DNA from: Periplaneta americana
Lineage: Eukaryota; Arthropoda; Insecta; Blattodea; Blattidae
Reading direction: 5' to 3'
Assembly (NCBI RefSeq): GCF_040183065.1
Contig: NC_091132.1
Location: 157,330,102-157,394,101 of the forward strand
Length of the DNA stretch: 64,000 nt
Positions 23,851 through 35,895 of this stretch are shown here, one piece after another. The stretch's first letter is position 1. The number at the start of each line of letters is the position of its first letter. Under the pieces are notes generated by a model. That model did not search any database and was not told the origin of the DNA. It saw only the letters and a program-made list of their open reading frames with translations. The position numbers were made by a program, and so were the translations under genes.

Positions 23851-25590
23851 GGCAACTGATAAAAAGAAACAAATGCTAGGGAAGTGGTAAGTTTGTAGCG
23901 ATAACCAGACGTGATTGGTTGAAAGACGTCCTTTCGTATCGTTTTATTGGTGAAAAGTATTGTGACGTAGTAAGAGTGAAATAGTCAAGGGAGAATTTGT
24001 ATTTGTATTATCTCTAGCTTAGTATTTGTTGTTTTGCGAACGTAAAAATGTCTTCCACTTCTCGCCACCTGAGTAATTGCCGCTTCTTACCCTACATGAA
24101 ACATAAGCTCCATTTTTCTTCAGTGCCAAACTTTCCCTGGCCACAATTCCTTCCCATTAGTAACTACGACATAAATATGTGCCTTAGTATTAATTTAACA
24201 CATCTGCCTCACTGTCTGTAAATATGGAGAGAACACTGCAAACATCACGATTTGTATTCAATTCAATTTCATCACTCTCATAGCCACTTGCAAGGAAGTT
24301 GTTTTCTTTCTACCCTGAAGTTTTCCTTTTACCGGATCATCATTCATGCTACTACCATTGATGCTGGAACAGCCTGTTACACTATTTACTGGACTATAAT
24401 GTTAAATGGTGTTTTAGAATATACTGAGATACCGTATTTGCAGTAGTAAATAATCACATTGATCAAATTTTCTTGAAACAAATATTTCAAAATGAAATAC
24501 AACTGTAGTCCATGAACAATTGTGTTATGAAGTTGAGGGGTGATTTCTATCCATGAGGTTAAACATTTTTCACGCAGGATCCATAACCTCTGTCAGTCTA
24601 ATTATTACGTGAAAGTAAACAGGTTTAATTGTACAAAGAATCATATATCTATAACTTACAAGTTCTACACAGGACAGCTTAATAAAACAGTCAAATACAA
24701 ACTGAATGATTTCGCGACTTCACACATTCAATATAACGATGCACATTGACTTTGGTAAGCATCCATTTCATTGCCTCGTGTAATGGTAGATGGAAGCACA
24801 CTATGGGGAATATAATTCCATCACAGTGGCGCCTCAAATGGCAAACATCGAACTCTTGGGGGACTAAGTAATACACAATGCGTTTTGGACCATAGTTGGG
24901 CGCTTGGACCATAGTTACTGGAAATGACGGTGTTGAAGAATAGGAGAGATAATAGCTTTAATGCTAAGAACTCTGGTTTAATAACATCACCGACAAGTGT
25001 CTTGTGTGAGTGGGACAGTAGGGATAGGTCTATGCAGTGGAAGGGGAAACAGTGGCCAAACAGAAAGAAATCAGAACCTGGTGGAACATTGTTTAGAACC
25101 ATTGTATGTATTATTGCAGTTGTAATTCCAGTGCCGTGAAAGATTGATGTCCTTAACTGCATTAGAATGCTTGAAAATTCGTACGAACAAACAAATGAAT
25201 AAACAAATAAATTAGGAAAATTAGACTTCCTAAATGTGATGAGAGGTTCGCAGAAAAACTATTGGAATGGACTGAAAATGGTAGTTTATTATTTACTAGG
25301 GAATTAGAAAAACTTCAATTATAAAGAAACTGTAGAATTAAGTTAAAGATTTCAAGACCCTAGGATGCAATATAAATGATTGCATGTCCATCTAGATTAT
25401 TTTCTTGAAAATCTAGGCACTTTTAGAGACGAACATGAAGAAAGGTTTGAACAGTACTTATGAAAACCAGATATCAAGAGAAGTGGAGTGTGAATGTGAA
25501 GTTCTTGTGAAGCTGCTTCTGAACAGTCAAGAAAACGGTCACTTCAAACACAATGAACTCCCTACGTGAAGACTAGTACACAACACTCAC
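23851..25590. other. Rest of the last zinc-finger intron, nothing recognised
   Basis: I see no SINE head, terminal repeats or domain-bearing frame. A 113-residue minus-strand frame at 24821-25162 carries no motif I recognise and overlaps other frames of similar length. Confidence 0.35.
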
Positions 25591-25664
25591 CTTTCGGCAA
25601 AAACCTCGTAGCCCTCTGCCGTCACTTCCAACCTTGGCTCCTCATTGAATTCACTCTGCTCTTC
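25591..25664 (-). CDS. C2H2 zinc-finger protein, third coding exon (74 bp)
   Basis: Acceptor 'tatttgtag' precedes GAAGAG, and donor GAAAG|GTGAGT ends the exon. It encodes EEQSEFNEEPRLEVTAEGYE and VFAE plus two bases of an Arg codon completed by the zinc-finger exon. Acidic linker, no fold recognised. Phase in is 0 and phase out is 2, matching both neighbours. Confidence 0.8.
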
Positions 25665-25964
25665 CTACAAATACAGAGCAAACAAAACAAAAAGATAGCT
25701 CAATCTTACGTGAATAAAAGCGCATCGTTTTCATGTGCCACACAACTGCATTTAACTGTTATTAGGCCTAACAGAGATCTTAGTTAATAAAAGACAATTT
25801 TTGTGGCATATATTACCTTTTTCAACATGTGGCTCCTAAAGCTGTACTGGTACCAGTAATTTAAAATGCTGTGGCACATATATATATATATATATAATCT
25901 GTTTTAATCAAGCAGGTGGGGAAATTCGAGGGTTATATGAGGAAATGATTACACTCATTCTTTT

Positions 25965-26208
25965 AATTAGGTTATTTTACAACTCTTTATCAACATCTTT
26001 GGTTATTTAGCGTCTGAATGAGATGAAGGTGATAATGCCGGTGAAATGAGTCCAGGTCCAGCATCGAAAGTTACCCAGCATTTGCTCATTTTGTGTTAAG
26101 GGGAAAAACCCCAGAAAAAGTCAACCAGGTAAATTACCAAGAGCGGGAATCGAACTCAGGGCCACCTTCGTTCGCGGCCAGACGCGCTAACCGTTATTCA
26201 CAGGTGTG
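25965..26208 (-). mobile_element. tRNA-derived SINE, family 1, diverged copy
   Basis: The same head and body as the copy at 18362, reading on the minus strand ('tgtgaataacggttagcgcg' head, then 'gctaaataaccaaagatgtt'), with more substitutions and small gaps. It lies between exons 2 and 3 of the zinc-finger gene. Confidence 0.85.
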
Positions 26209-26393
26209 ATCAAATGAGTATACTATAAAATACAGATAAATGAGGTATATGTATATGCATTGATACACTGAATATATTTTCAATTTTATATGAGGCACTA
26301 CAAGTACTGTTGTAAAAAGTTTGTGTCCGTTACAATCAAAATGCAACATAAACAATGTTAGAACACACAGTGCATTCCTTATGCTCCACTCAC

Positions 26394-26531
26394 CTCAGGT
26401 TCACGTTTCACCACAGGTAACGAAATTGGCACCGGAACTTCCTCAAATTTTATCTCAGATGTGAGATCATGGCTCCAGTCCTCATATTCCTCCTTTATAC
26501 CAGTCACGTGCTGATCCACAAGATTCCGTTC
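26394..26531 (-). CDS. C2H2 zinc-finger protein, second coding exon (138-bp phase-0 exon, copy 1)
   Basis: Acceptor 'gtactgcag' and donor CCTGAG|GTGAGT bound exactly 46 codons: ERNLVDQHVTGIKEEYEDWS, HDLTSEIKFEEVPVPISLPV and VKREPE. It contains three I/V-K-x-E motifs (GIKEEY, EIKFEE, VVKREPE) that fit the sumoylation consensus. The first base is codon position 1 and the last is position 3, so the exon can be skipped or multiplied without shifting frame. Paralogous exons of identical length lie at 42038-42175 and 49047-49184 together with conserved intron flanks. Confidence 0.85.
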
Positions 26532-26756
26532 CTGCAGTACAAAGAGATATCTTAAATGAACAATTTATTACAGGGTGTTAGAACACGATTTCTATTGTTA
26601 TCAGCTGCTCTCAATTAGTTGATATTCCTCAGCCTGAACACAACCTACAGCACGTGCTTTACACTGTGACGAATAGGGTCACGATTCGTATGAAAACGTA
26701 TATTATCTATGCAGAAACATTAGCCAAGTGCAGATTAAATAAATTAAGAGATTTTC

Positions 26757-26996
26757 CTTGATTATTTGATGACGGTGCAACAACTATTAGATTAGTTAGC
26801 GTCGATGGAACTGGTAATAGAGAGATGGGATTTGGAGACATGAGGCAGAGGACTCGACATGGATTACGTAACATTCACATTATGGTCCGGGAAAACCCAA
26901 CCAGGGAATCAGACCATGCGTGAATCGAACCCGCGCCCGACCGCAACTCCGGATCGGCAGGCAAGCGTCTTAGCCAACTGAGCCACGCGAGTGGCT
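26757..26996 (-). mobile_element. tRNA-derived SINE, family 2
   Basis: On the minus strand the head reads 'cgcgtggctcagttggctaa' and later 'cgcgggttcgattc', with 'ccctggttgggttttcccgg' in the body and 'catcgacgctaactaatcta' near the end. A related copy lies at 56546 on the plus strand. It lies in the first intron of the zinc-finger gene. Confidence 0.8.
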
Positions 26997-27242
26997 GCAA
27001 TGAAGTTCTCGGAGAACAGAAACAGATAATAAAATAAGTAATAATAATTGATTTAATCTAGCAGAGCTAAGGCCAGTAGGTCTTTTTTCCCGTCCAGCGA
27101 GACTCTACTTCTAACTGAATACAACTGGCCTACATTGTTATAGTTATTACTTTAATATTTAGACCGTAAAAAAGCATGAAAGTGAATAATGAAAATTCGA
27201 TAAGTAATGTTAGTGAGACAGTAATAAACGCTGATAAGAAAC

Positions 27243-27244
<2 letters not shown>

Positions 27245-27293
<49 letters not shown>
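27245..27293. repeat. (AAT)n microsatellite
   Basis: About 48 bp of nearly uninterrupted AAT/ATA repeat. Confidence 0.95.
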
Positions 27294-28501
27294 CGCTAAT
27301 AATTAATATACTGCTAACTTACTGGACCTTCTATACTATCCTACTGCAACTACTTGAAAACTAAATGCGTGGTGAAACATTTAATTATATTTAGATACGC
27401 AACACAAGCGATCAACCACAATATCATAGATGAACCCTGGTAACCATGTTCTAATCTTTAAGTTACATTGCAAGCCAGCGTATTAACTGTAGATTCTGTA
27501 CATAGTTTACAAAATACGTTCTATTTCAGAAAAAAAGCACAAAGAAAATAATTATAGCTTACATATGTTAGGTGACTAAAGAGGTCGCAAGCTGAAGTTG
27601 AAGGCACATCTGCTGCACCATATGCATGCTACAGATGTCAATATGGACTTCACTTAGAATATGGCTTACTTCATAACTAAGTATTGCATTAGAATGTAAA
27701 ATATATTAAAAAGTGAGAATGGTATATGAAAAAAAGTGTCAATAAAAACTGGTAATTATAAACGACATGTCGTTGAGTCAATGATTCAATTGAATTAAAA
27801 TTATTTTCAGACTTTTTTCTACCTCCTAGATGTCTCCCCTTATTCCGTCTTTTCTTAACTCTACTTTTCTCACCTAGATATCCCTATCTCTTATTGTACC
27901 ACTCACCTATTCTCTCCTACATCTGTATCTACTTTTATTTTATTACTCCATCAATTCTATATTGTAATTCTACATATCTCAAGTTATACTACCATATCAC
28001 AAATGTAATTTCACTTACCGACTCTCTGGTGTTGCCAACTGCGATATGCAAAAATGTTAACAACTGACTATCACCGGAAAAAATTCGAAATAAACATCAC
28101 CCAACAAAACGTATCAAGTCACCCCAACGTATCAAGACACTCCGTTTTACGGTACCTTAGGGGTTTGGATGGGATTCGTTCTTGGGACCTCTGGCAGCGT
28201 AGTACCTCGACTTAACACGTTCGGCTAAACAGCTACGTTGTGAAATAAAGTTTAAAATACTTCTCTTATGTTTACGGTACGATTAAAGGAAATAAATAAA
28301 ATAGACAAGGCAAACTTCGGTAATCTAAATTATTGTTGACGTTTAAAAAACAATAATTTACTTGTTTATAGCAAAGGAAAGCTCGAAAATATGCATAAAG
28401 AGGATAATATTGACGAGCATTATCTATGACGTCACATTTCCAAAGCAACCTGATAAACAAACATTGTTAGCAGGAGCGCCATTTTCAAGATACGATGATA
28501 A
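27294..28501. other. Intron sequence, nothing recognised
   Basis: AT-rich sequence with no terminal repeats, tRNA-like head or coding signature that I can support. Confidence 0.35.
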
Positions 28502-28683
28502 CACAGTCTAGTATATACAGTCACGAAGCTCAATACGTAGTAAATATGCATCCATAGATAGTTGCTGACCACTAGGATCGCTAATATCGCCACATTACAG
28601 ACAATGTGAAATAGTACCTGCACAGTCTATTGTTCCTAGCGCCCTCACAACTCAAGTTTCGTGACTGTATATACTAGACTGTG
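28502..28683. mobile_element. 182-bp MITE with terminal inverted repeats, copy 1
   Basis: It begins CACAGTCTAGTATATACAGT and ends with the inverse, giving roughly 27-bp inverted termini (one inner mismatch 'cacgaagct' against 'cacgaaact'). A second copy in the same orientation lies at 59472-59644, where a 7-bp duplication is clear. Superfamily not assigned. Confidence 0.8.
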
Positions 28684-29776
28684 GTAATAATAATTTATTG
28701 CATTAGCCATGTAAAGTAAAAATAAATGTAATTTGAGAAGACTTTTCAGTGATTTGAGCAGTGAAGAAGATGAGATTGATTTCGCCATGTCGTATAAACT
28801 AATAGGCCTACCTGACAAAAGAGCAAAGAAATGTGTGAGATGCAACTAAAGTGATAGTGTGAATTGGCAAAGGAGGGCAAAATAGTCAAACTATTCATTC
28901 TTTTTGAAGTGTAAAAGGAAACGTCTGTAACCCACAACACATGGTTCGAAAACACAAAAACAACTAGGCCTGGAGACATTGAAATGAGTTTTAAAAAGAG
29001 GAGACAGGGAAAGTGGAAATGATCATTTATACGTGTTTGAGTTCCTGTATCGTGAATAACAGAAACTGAAAGGGATTACTACGCCCAGTGAAATGTTTCC
29101 GTAGTTTCTACAGCATATCCACGACACATATCCAGGGTACGAAATGGAAGGATTGAAACCTGAAGACTACATTCCTCAGCAATGACTGATAGTGTCATAC
29201 GAAAAATATTTTTTTTTTGGAAGTGTTCAATTATTAAAAGAAAAACTTAGCGAACTATTGTGATAGAGTTACGTATTATAATATGAGCAATAACTGTACG
29301 AAGTCTTCAGTTAACAGTGAATGTTATACCTAGTGAACTATAAAGCGATCACCAAGAAATCGTTCATTTAGGCTAAGTTATATCAACTATTGGTAATTTA
29401 ATTCTGAGCGAGTTACCTACCTACGTACCGCATTACAATACGAACAATGATTGTGAGAAGAGTTCAGTTAATGAATGGTATAGTATACCTAGTGAACTAT
29501 ACAGCGGTCACCAAAGAATCGTTCACTTAAGTGCACTATTTAATTCTGAGTGTCACCTAGCAACAGGAATCATGTGCTAAATTAAGACTCTCAACTGTCT
29601 TACCCGTGTAAGATAAGTACAAGATATGCTATGGTGACAAAGAAGACGAGGATTTGCAAGATATCTTTTGTTTCATTAAGTCCATTGAATATAATTTGAG
29701 AGATGTACACTTTAAGCCATAAGGTAAACTTATATTTATATGAATGGCGCATATACAAAAGAGAGTTACAACATAC
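28684..29776. other. Intron 1 proximal sequence, nothing recognised
   Basis: About 1.1 kb of AT-rich sequence. A duplicated phrase, 'cctagtgaactat' with 'gcg(a/g)tcacca' and 'aatcgttcac/t', appears at about 29331-29372 and 29488-29530, together with its flanks, suggesting a local direct duplication of about 155-bp spacing. Confidence 0.4.
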
Positions 29777-29863
29777 CTCTAATATAGGTTTCTTCTCATC
29801 TGTGTCGTCACTTGTTTCTAGAGACAGTGGGTCGACCTCGAGTTCCGCCTTGATTACAGCCAT
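29777..29863 (-). CDS. C2H2 zinc-finger protein, first coding exon
   Basis: ATG at 29863 begins MAVIKAELEVDPLSLETSDD, then TDEKKPILE, and the donor ATTAGAG|GTATGT ends it in phase 0. The opening matches the M-D-V-I-K-T-E-P-E-V type start seen in the exon at 55569-55661 and contains an I-K-x-E sumoylation-like site. Joined to the exons at 26394-26531, 25591-25664 and 19996-21973 every junction keeps frame, giving 29+46+24 codons plus two bases before the finger exon. No TATA box is obvious directly upstream. Sequence 29864-30258 is presumed promoter and 5' UTR. Confidence 0.8.
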
Positions 29864-30270
29864 CGTAACTCAAAGAATTAAGAAACTGACATCCATTTGC
29901 AGATCGTAAGCTGTTGGGAAAACGACTTTATTCGTTGTTACAAACTGTTATTTTTTACGGCGAATATGGAGTACTATGTTAAGATCCTTATGAATATTGA
30001 TACTTAACGCGGAAAGTATGTGCCGCTGTAATCAGAAACCACTTATACTGAAGCAATACATATACCGTAATCAATCTAGAATGATAATATATTCAAGATT
30101 AAAGCCCATGTTTACTTAGAATATACTATATGTACTTCCAGGAAATGTCATATTTCAGCGTCCCAAATGAAGTAAGATGCAGAGACAAGTTCGCGTGATC
30201 ACGGAGATCTAAAGGGCAGTGACACTAACAAGCAAACAATGCATAGGCATCATTTATGTCGACAAAGGAT

Positions 30271-30529
30271 TTATTTTATTTTAATAGGTTATTTTATGAC
30301 GCTTTATCAACAGCTTAGGTTATTTAGCGTCTGAATGAGATGAAGGTGATAATGCCGGTGAAATGAGTCCGGGATCCAGCATCGAAAGTTATCCAGCATT
30401 TGCTCATATTGGGTTGAGGGAAACCCCCGGAAAAAACCCCAACCAGGTAACTTGTCCCAACCGGGAATCGAACCCGGGCCACCTGGTTTCGCAGCCAGAC
30501 GCGCTAACCGTTACTCCACAGGCGTGGAC
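30271..30529 (-). mobile_element. tRNA-derived SINE, family 1, with 12-bp target duplication
   Basis: Full-length copy on the minus strand. The target duplication 'tcgacaaaggat' lies at 30259-30270 and 30530-30541. Closely similar to the copies at 18362 and 33239. Confidence 0.9.
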
Positions 30530-30541
30530 TCGACAAAGGAT

Positions 30542-31279
30542 AATAAAATAAGTTTTAATTTATAATGCTAGTATAATGACGTTTTATTGATAATAATGCT
30601 TGTACTTACAAATTTACTTGGTTTCTACAAAAGATAGTTTGCACGCAATGTAATAATGATGTTTCAAACATCCCTGCATTTTGTCCGCGCACAGAATTCC
30701 TGTAAGACTGAAACAATTGTCGTGATATTCGAAATTTACGTTTTAATTTGCATTTTGCATGCAACCATTGATTTTCAATATTTTGCGTGTGAATTTGTGG
30801 ATCACTTGAATCAACAAAATAATGTTCATGGATGATAACTGACTAAATGTAGACCTACAAACCGTTCTAAATTCTGTCCACATTTGCATAGGATAGCAAC
30901 CCATCAGAAACGATGCGAGTTCTGGGCAAATTGTACCGCATTATGAGGGCTTCCAGTGTGGGACATATATGCAGTTCGACTGCTTTTGGACAATTTCTTC
31001 CAAATTTCCACTTTCGCCGTATTTCACCGTCGTAAAAACGATAGAAATATTTTCATTTCTCGGAAATCAACTACAACAGCTACATCTTGGCAGTGGTGAT
31101 ATTCGGCCGGTTCGCACCAGTTCGGACGAATCTGTTGTTATATTAATTCTAGAAAACATTTACAATTACCATGGACATAATTATATCGTATATGTTTAAC
31201 ATAGGTAAACATGAGAGAATTGGTTGTTAAACATTTTTATTTTCACCAGTGCATCTTGGATTATATGAGCCAAGGGCAA
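30542..31279. other. Unassigned sequence
   Basis: No repeat ends, tRNA-like head or recognisable coding signal. Confidence 0.35.
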
Positions 31280-31572
31280 TCGGGATAAGAAAAAATCCGG
31301 ATAATATGGAGGATGAGAACGCTATGTGGTTCTTGATCCTGTAAAATTAAGGGGACAAAGGTCGAACCCGTAATGTAAAAAAGACGCTATACTCACACGT
31401 ACATAATAAACAGGTTTTTATTCATATTACAGTACAGTACCTTATGCAATTTACTTGATAAAGACTTTGTTATTATTCATTACCGTATATATGTACTACA
31501 CTACTGTACGTAATTAATAAAATAAAAAACTAACCGGGTAACACGGAAGGCCGGATAATCGATAGTCCACTG
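31280..31572. mobile_element. Tigger/pogo-like terminal fragment
   Basis: The right end read on the minus strand is CAGTGGACTATCGATTATCC, the typical start of Tigger/pogo elements, and is followed on the plus strand by a TA at 31573-31574. The motif 'ccggataat' recurs inside near 31294. No transposase is visible, so it is a non-autonomous or truncated copy. The left end is not defined. Confidence 0.5.
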
Positions 31573-32499
31573 TAACATGTTTTTATGTAGGCAATATAAA
31601 AGTTAATCATATTCCTCCCCAGGTGAATCCCTTGAAGTTGAAGGAATACTCATTATGCATATGTTGGTTCAACATCCTAATATTATTGTAACCTATTTTG
31701 TAGGTTTAAACCATACATTCTTATTTTTCACATATAATTATATTCTCAGTCGGTACCCTAGCATTTACAACGGTAGGGACAATCTTATTTCTTTCCTGCA
31801 GTTGGGAAAGCTGTGAGATTTTAATTTGCACCTCTGATTACAAGCATTAGCACTATCTATTAGAGAACATTAGAGTTATGGTCCCCATACACTTACAATC
31901 CGCCTGCAGTTCTGGGACTCTCCGTTCAGCATGGCAGATCAAAACTGAAGCAGGCCACACATTATTCAGTCCGTGCTGACAGTGCGATCGATCAGTCCCA
32001 GGACTGCAGTTTGACTGTCGGTTCACACGCACGCACGTAAGCACGCGTACACACAGCCTAGCAGTCAGATATCTACGTGAAAAAAGTTCTAGTTCAGTTC
32101 CATTGTGAAAATGATGCGTACGATCACAAAAACCAGAATGAAGATTGCTGCTCTTAACGTCAAAAGAAAATCGAAAACGGCTGTGGAGAAAAGAGTGGTT
32201 GTTAATTCGTGTGATCACACATGAAGTTTCTGGAATGTCTGCAAAATACTAGCAGTGAAGATTTGAAGAAAATATTTAAGAATGGATGAATAATGTTTCT
32301 GAAAATTATTGAAAATGATAATCTTATATTGAGAGAAAAAAAATACAATAATAAGAAATACAATCAATGTGCGTCAAGGATTAGTAGTGACGTTAAGATA
32401 TTTAGCAACTGGCCGTTCATTGGAAGATTTAAAATTTTCTGCAGCCATCTCTCCACAAGCATTTGGAAAAATTATTCCATAAACATGTCATTTTATATA

Positions 32500-33570
32500 C
32501 AGAGTGTCTGCAACCTTTGGGGTTAAAATATACAGATGGTAGAGGACTCTAAATTGAGCATTTTGACATGAGGAACCAGTGATCGGAAATGCAGATTTCA
32601 GGAGGTATAAGGTCTTGAGCAAGTAATATGTTTGAAGAACATTTTTGCAAGCTGCTTTAATGTGTAACACATATAAACAATTTACGTCTCATAGCAACTA
32701 TTCAAAGTGATGATCACCAGCCTTGGTGCATCCAGAACATTGCAATACATTTGCTCCACTCTCTTAAATATCCGTCGTGTCTGTTACAACCACATTCTCT
32801 CGCAAAACAACAAAATATTTAATGTTCTATTTCCAAAACAATATAAATCTCATGGCAACAACTAAGAGCTCAAAGCAGTTTTTGAAAGTGGCGACCACCT
32901 GTCTCAATACCTGCATTACAACGACACATGAAATTTTGTAAGTAATAACAAATGAGGAAAATTCTATTATGGATTGGTTACATTTAATGTTTGTAAAAAA
33001 CTTGTAAATTTTAAATCTTCTATGGAGACTTTGTACTGGTCTGTCGTAAAACAAATGATGTTTAATCAATCTGGTTGAGCATTACATACATACAAATAAC
33101 AACTACCACTATGGATGCGTTAGGCAGTTGTTTGTTATGAAAATTAAAGCAGCTTACATAAACGTTCCTCACATGCACTTTGAAGATCTCGTGGCGTCCG
33201 AAGTATCCATTTCCGACCACTGGTTCATGACGTCAAAAGCCCACACCTGTGGAGTAACGGTCAGCGCGTCTGGCCGCGAAACCAGGTGGCCCGGGTTCAA
33301 ATCCCGGTCGGGGCAAGTTACCTAGTTGATGTTTTTTCCGGGGTTTTCCCTCAACCCAATACGAGCAAATGCTGGGTAACTTTCGGTGCTGGACCTCGGA
33401 CTCATTTCACCGGCATTATCACCTTCATTTCATTCAGACGCTAAATAACCTAGATGTTGATACAGCGTCGTAAAATAACCCAATAAAATAAAAAAAAAAA
33501 TGAAAAATGACTTCAAAATGCTCAGTTTAGAGTCCTCTATTATCTGTATAATTTTGATCCTAAATGTCTG
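32500..33570. mobile_element. TA-flanked element with long inverted ends, inserted in the Harbinger relic
   Basis: The left arm (32500-32660: 'ggttaaaatatacagatggt', 'gaggactctaaattgagcat', 'ggaaccagtgatcggaaatg', 'aagctgctttaa') is repeated in inverse at 33145-33570, there split by a SINE. TA occurs at 32498-32499 and 33571-33572. Removing the element and one TA restores the Harbinger codons FIYEAL. No transposase is present, so it is a Tc1/mariner-type MITE. Confidence 0.75.
33239..33506 (+). mobile_element. tRNA-derived SINE, family 1, with 12-bp target duplication
   Basis: A plus-strand copy with tRNA-like head, body and A-rich tail. The duplication is 'atgacgtcaaaa' at 33227-33238 and 'atgacttcaaaa' at 33507-33518 (one mismatch). 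It is inserted in the right arm of the TA-flanked element. Confidence 0.9.
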
Positions 33571-33860
33571 TACGAAGCTCTGAATGCGGAGTGTATCAAA
33601 GTAAGTATTTTATAACTAGATTATGCATTATACAAATATTTATTTAGAACTGATTGTACAAAAACTGTAACTGAAATAAAATCATGCTTGTTACGAAAAG
33701 CGCTGTGAATGTTATTAATTTTATTTTAAACTGTATTTAGAGTGGCTTCATTGTCTACACTAGTGCAACAGGTTGCCAATTTTTCATATTATGCTTGTAA
33801 CTTTAATTTACGACTGCCATATGCTTTAGACTTAATGTTCCATAAAGCGGGTAACTGCCG

Positions 33861-33891
<31 letters not shown>

Positions 33892-33904
33892 TAATAATAA
33901 TAAT
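33861..33904. repeat. (AAT)n microsatellite
   Basis: About 42 bp of AAT repeat with one AAC interruption, just left of the mariner relic. Confidence 0.95.
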
Positions 33905-33935
33905 GTGTGATCACTCATAATAGAACTCATTGTTA

Positions 33936-35233
33936 AAAGTCAAAACTTTTACTAAACTGGAAGTTCGGACGTACAGGCACAATCTGCGGATGTATGGACA
34001 CACACACAGTTCCGCATAATTTTTATTGTAACTTTCCCATAAGAGAGTAAACGCGGAAGTTTCGATGAACGAGTTTTGTGAAGCCGTCACTGAAGAATCC
34101 CAAACTCTGTTTCCGAAACCAGCTTCTCACAACCCTCTCAATTTCTCCATCACATAAATAATGCTGTCCGGGAAGATGTTCTTTAAGTTTGGGGAAATGA
34201 TGGAAGTCACAGGACGCCTAGTCTGGATTTTATGCTGGCTTGGATGTCTTAGGGTGGCGAGTTTCAGTCTCTGAAGTTCTGCTGTGGTGGCACGTGAAGT
34301 GTGTGGCTTCGCATTGTCCTGCTGCAGGATAACATTTCCCTGTTACTTCCGCACTCTTTTCAGCCATCATTTTAATGTTCACAGTGTTGTCATGTAACGC
34401 TCTGAGTTGGTTGTTGTTCCACGTTCAAGAAAATTAACATGAGTAACACCATCTGCGTCCTGAAACACTGTTCCCATGAGTTTTCCAGCTGAATGGTGTG
34501 TCTTGAATTTCTTTTTCTGGGGCGAATCTTTGTGCCGATATTCCATGGACTGGCGTTTGGTCTCTGGTACAGAGTGCTGTACTCACATTTCATCTCCTGT
34601 CACAATTGCATGCAGAAACGCTTCATAACGCGAGAGAAGCTCCTGGTAATTTTCACGTCCTTGAACTTTCGTTTCAGGGGTCAGCATTTGGGGTACTCAT
34701 CGTACACAGAGCATTCATTAACCAAGCAAAGCAATGATGTGACTTACATGCTCTTGTGAAATTCCGATTCTCGTAGCAATTTCTCTCTGAGTGATGCGGC
34801 GATCGTCTTGAATATCTGTCAATTTTTTCCCTGTGAAACTTACTAGTTGCTGTCACAGAACGTCCAACTCTTTGCTTATCATGCAGGTCAGATGTTCCCG
34901 TCTCGCCTTCTCTACAACTATTGGCCCAACGATTCACAGTGCTCACATCAACAGCCATCATAAACGGCTTGCATTTTTCGATGAATATCCGTTGGAAAGA
35001 CACCTTCTGCTGCCAAGAATTCAAAGACAACACGTTGCTTATATCGCACTGAATGAGCGTCTGCACAGGGTTCCATTCTATGCACTGTAACTACACAACC
35101 GTCCACTGCCGTGACTTCCTTCTAACCATGGCATCAGAGGGAAGTCTCACGAACATTACAGTTCCAGTTGCATACCAGTGCAGCCATCTGTTGCCGACTT
35201 ATGAAGTTGAAGGGTTTACTTTTCATTCTGACC
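33936..35233 (-). mobile_element. Mariner (Tc1/mariner superfamily) relic
   Basis: The minus strand carries mariner transposase pieces in several frames: VDVSTVNRWA and REGETGTSDLHDKQR (helix-turn-helix half), a first-Asp motif IVTGDEM near 34600, then QQDNAKPHTS near 34310 and LKEHLPGQHY and WFRKQSLGFFSDG near 34120-34200. The third Asp region is damaged. TA occurs at 33934-33935 and 35234-35235, and the ends are only loosely inverse, so boundaries are tentative. It abuts the second hAT copy, which begins at 35234. Confidence 0.7.
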
Positions 35234-35235
35234 TA

Positions 35236-35892
35236 GTATTTGTTAATGATCTTCATATTAACATTGAGGTTGATAAAATGTATGAATATTTTTGTACCAT
35301 TAAATTTCATTACATGCTGTAGATTAAAATGAAATGGACTGGAAATGGACGTCTTAAAAAATTATAAAATAAAAGCGTGTAATATTTTGCTCTTTCATAA
35401 CTTAATTTAATTGATAATACGGACAAGTTAGCAGTAAGCTTATACAAAAATTATGGACATTTATAAGTCTATATTTTCAGGAATAAGTGGAAGTAAACGA
35501 AGTAAACAATTCTCCACGTCCCACCAGTGAGGTTGAACATGTACGAGGAATATATTAATGTAATGTTTTACAAAATGAATAAAACATTATCATCTTATCG
35601 ATAGGAAGTTCACAGCTTTCTAAAAGAAAATTGTGCGAAACTTTTAACAGCGTCAGACTGGGTAACTTATGTACACAAACTCATGATAGGTTATCTGTCT
35701 AATGTCGAAGAGAATATAATTAAGACTGATTTGTGACATTGACATAGTTCAGTACAGTGGACAGTTTTCATATAGATGAGAAAGAAAATTGCAAATTTGA
35801 TGCTTGCCTATCAATACAAGAGTTGGCTAAAACAGGATAACTTGAAAGTTTATATAGATAATGCGCCAAGTAATAAAAACATTGATTTCTAA
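35236..35892 (+). mobile_element. Decayed hAT transposase C-terminal region, copy B (uninterrupted)
   Basis: It aligns with copy A over 5530-6036 and 17604-17760. The frame DLHINIEVDKMYEYFCTIKF resembles the C-terminal part of KIAA1586-like hAT transposases. At 35714-35760 it reads 'attaagactgatttgtgaca', the uninterrupted version of the site into which the Jockey-type LINE inserted in copy A. Confidence 0.6.
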
Positions 35893-35895
35893 AGC

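Larger units (their letters stand above)
31879..33600 (+). mobile_element. PIF/Harbinger relic, transposase N-terminal part, interrupted
   Basis: The left end reads tggtccccatacac directly after TTA (31876-31878), the expected 3-bp target type. Coding pieces on the plus strand follow: MMRTITKTRMKIAALNVKRK near 32110, then VTLRYLATGRSLEDLKFSAA and ISPQAFGKIIP near 32370-32480, the usual Harbinger nuclease N-terminal region. The frame is interrupted at 32498 by a TA-flanked element and resumes at 33571 (YEALNAECIK), ending at a donor AAA|GTAAGT. The catalytic half is absent. Confidence 0.65.

Noticed and set aside
24821-25162. 113-residue minus-strand frame
   Set aside because: No motif, no splice context, and an overlapping plus-strand frame of similar quality.
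31853-32218. 121-residue minus-strand frame
   Set aside because: It lies opposite the Harbinger end and N-terminal coding region, which explain the sequence better.
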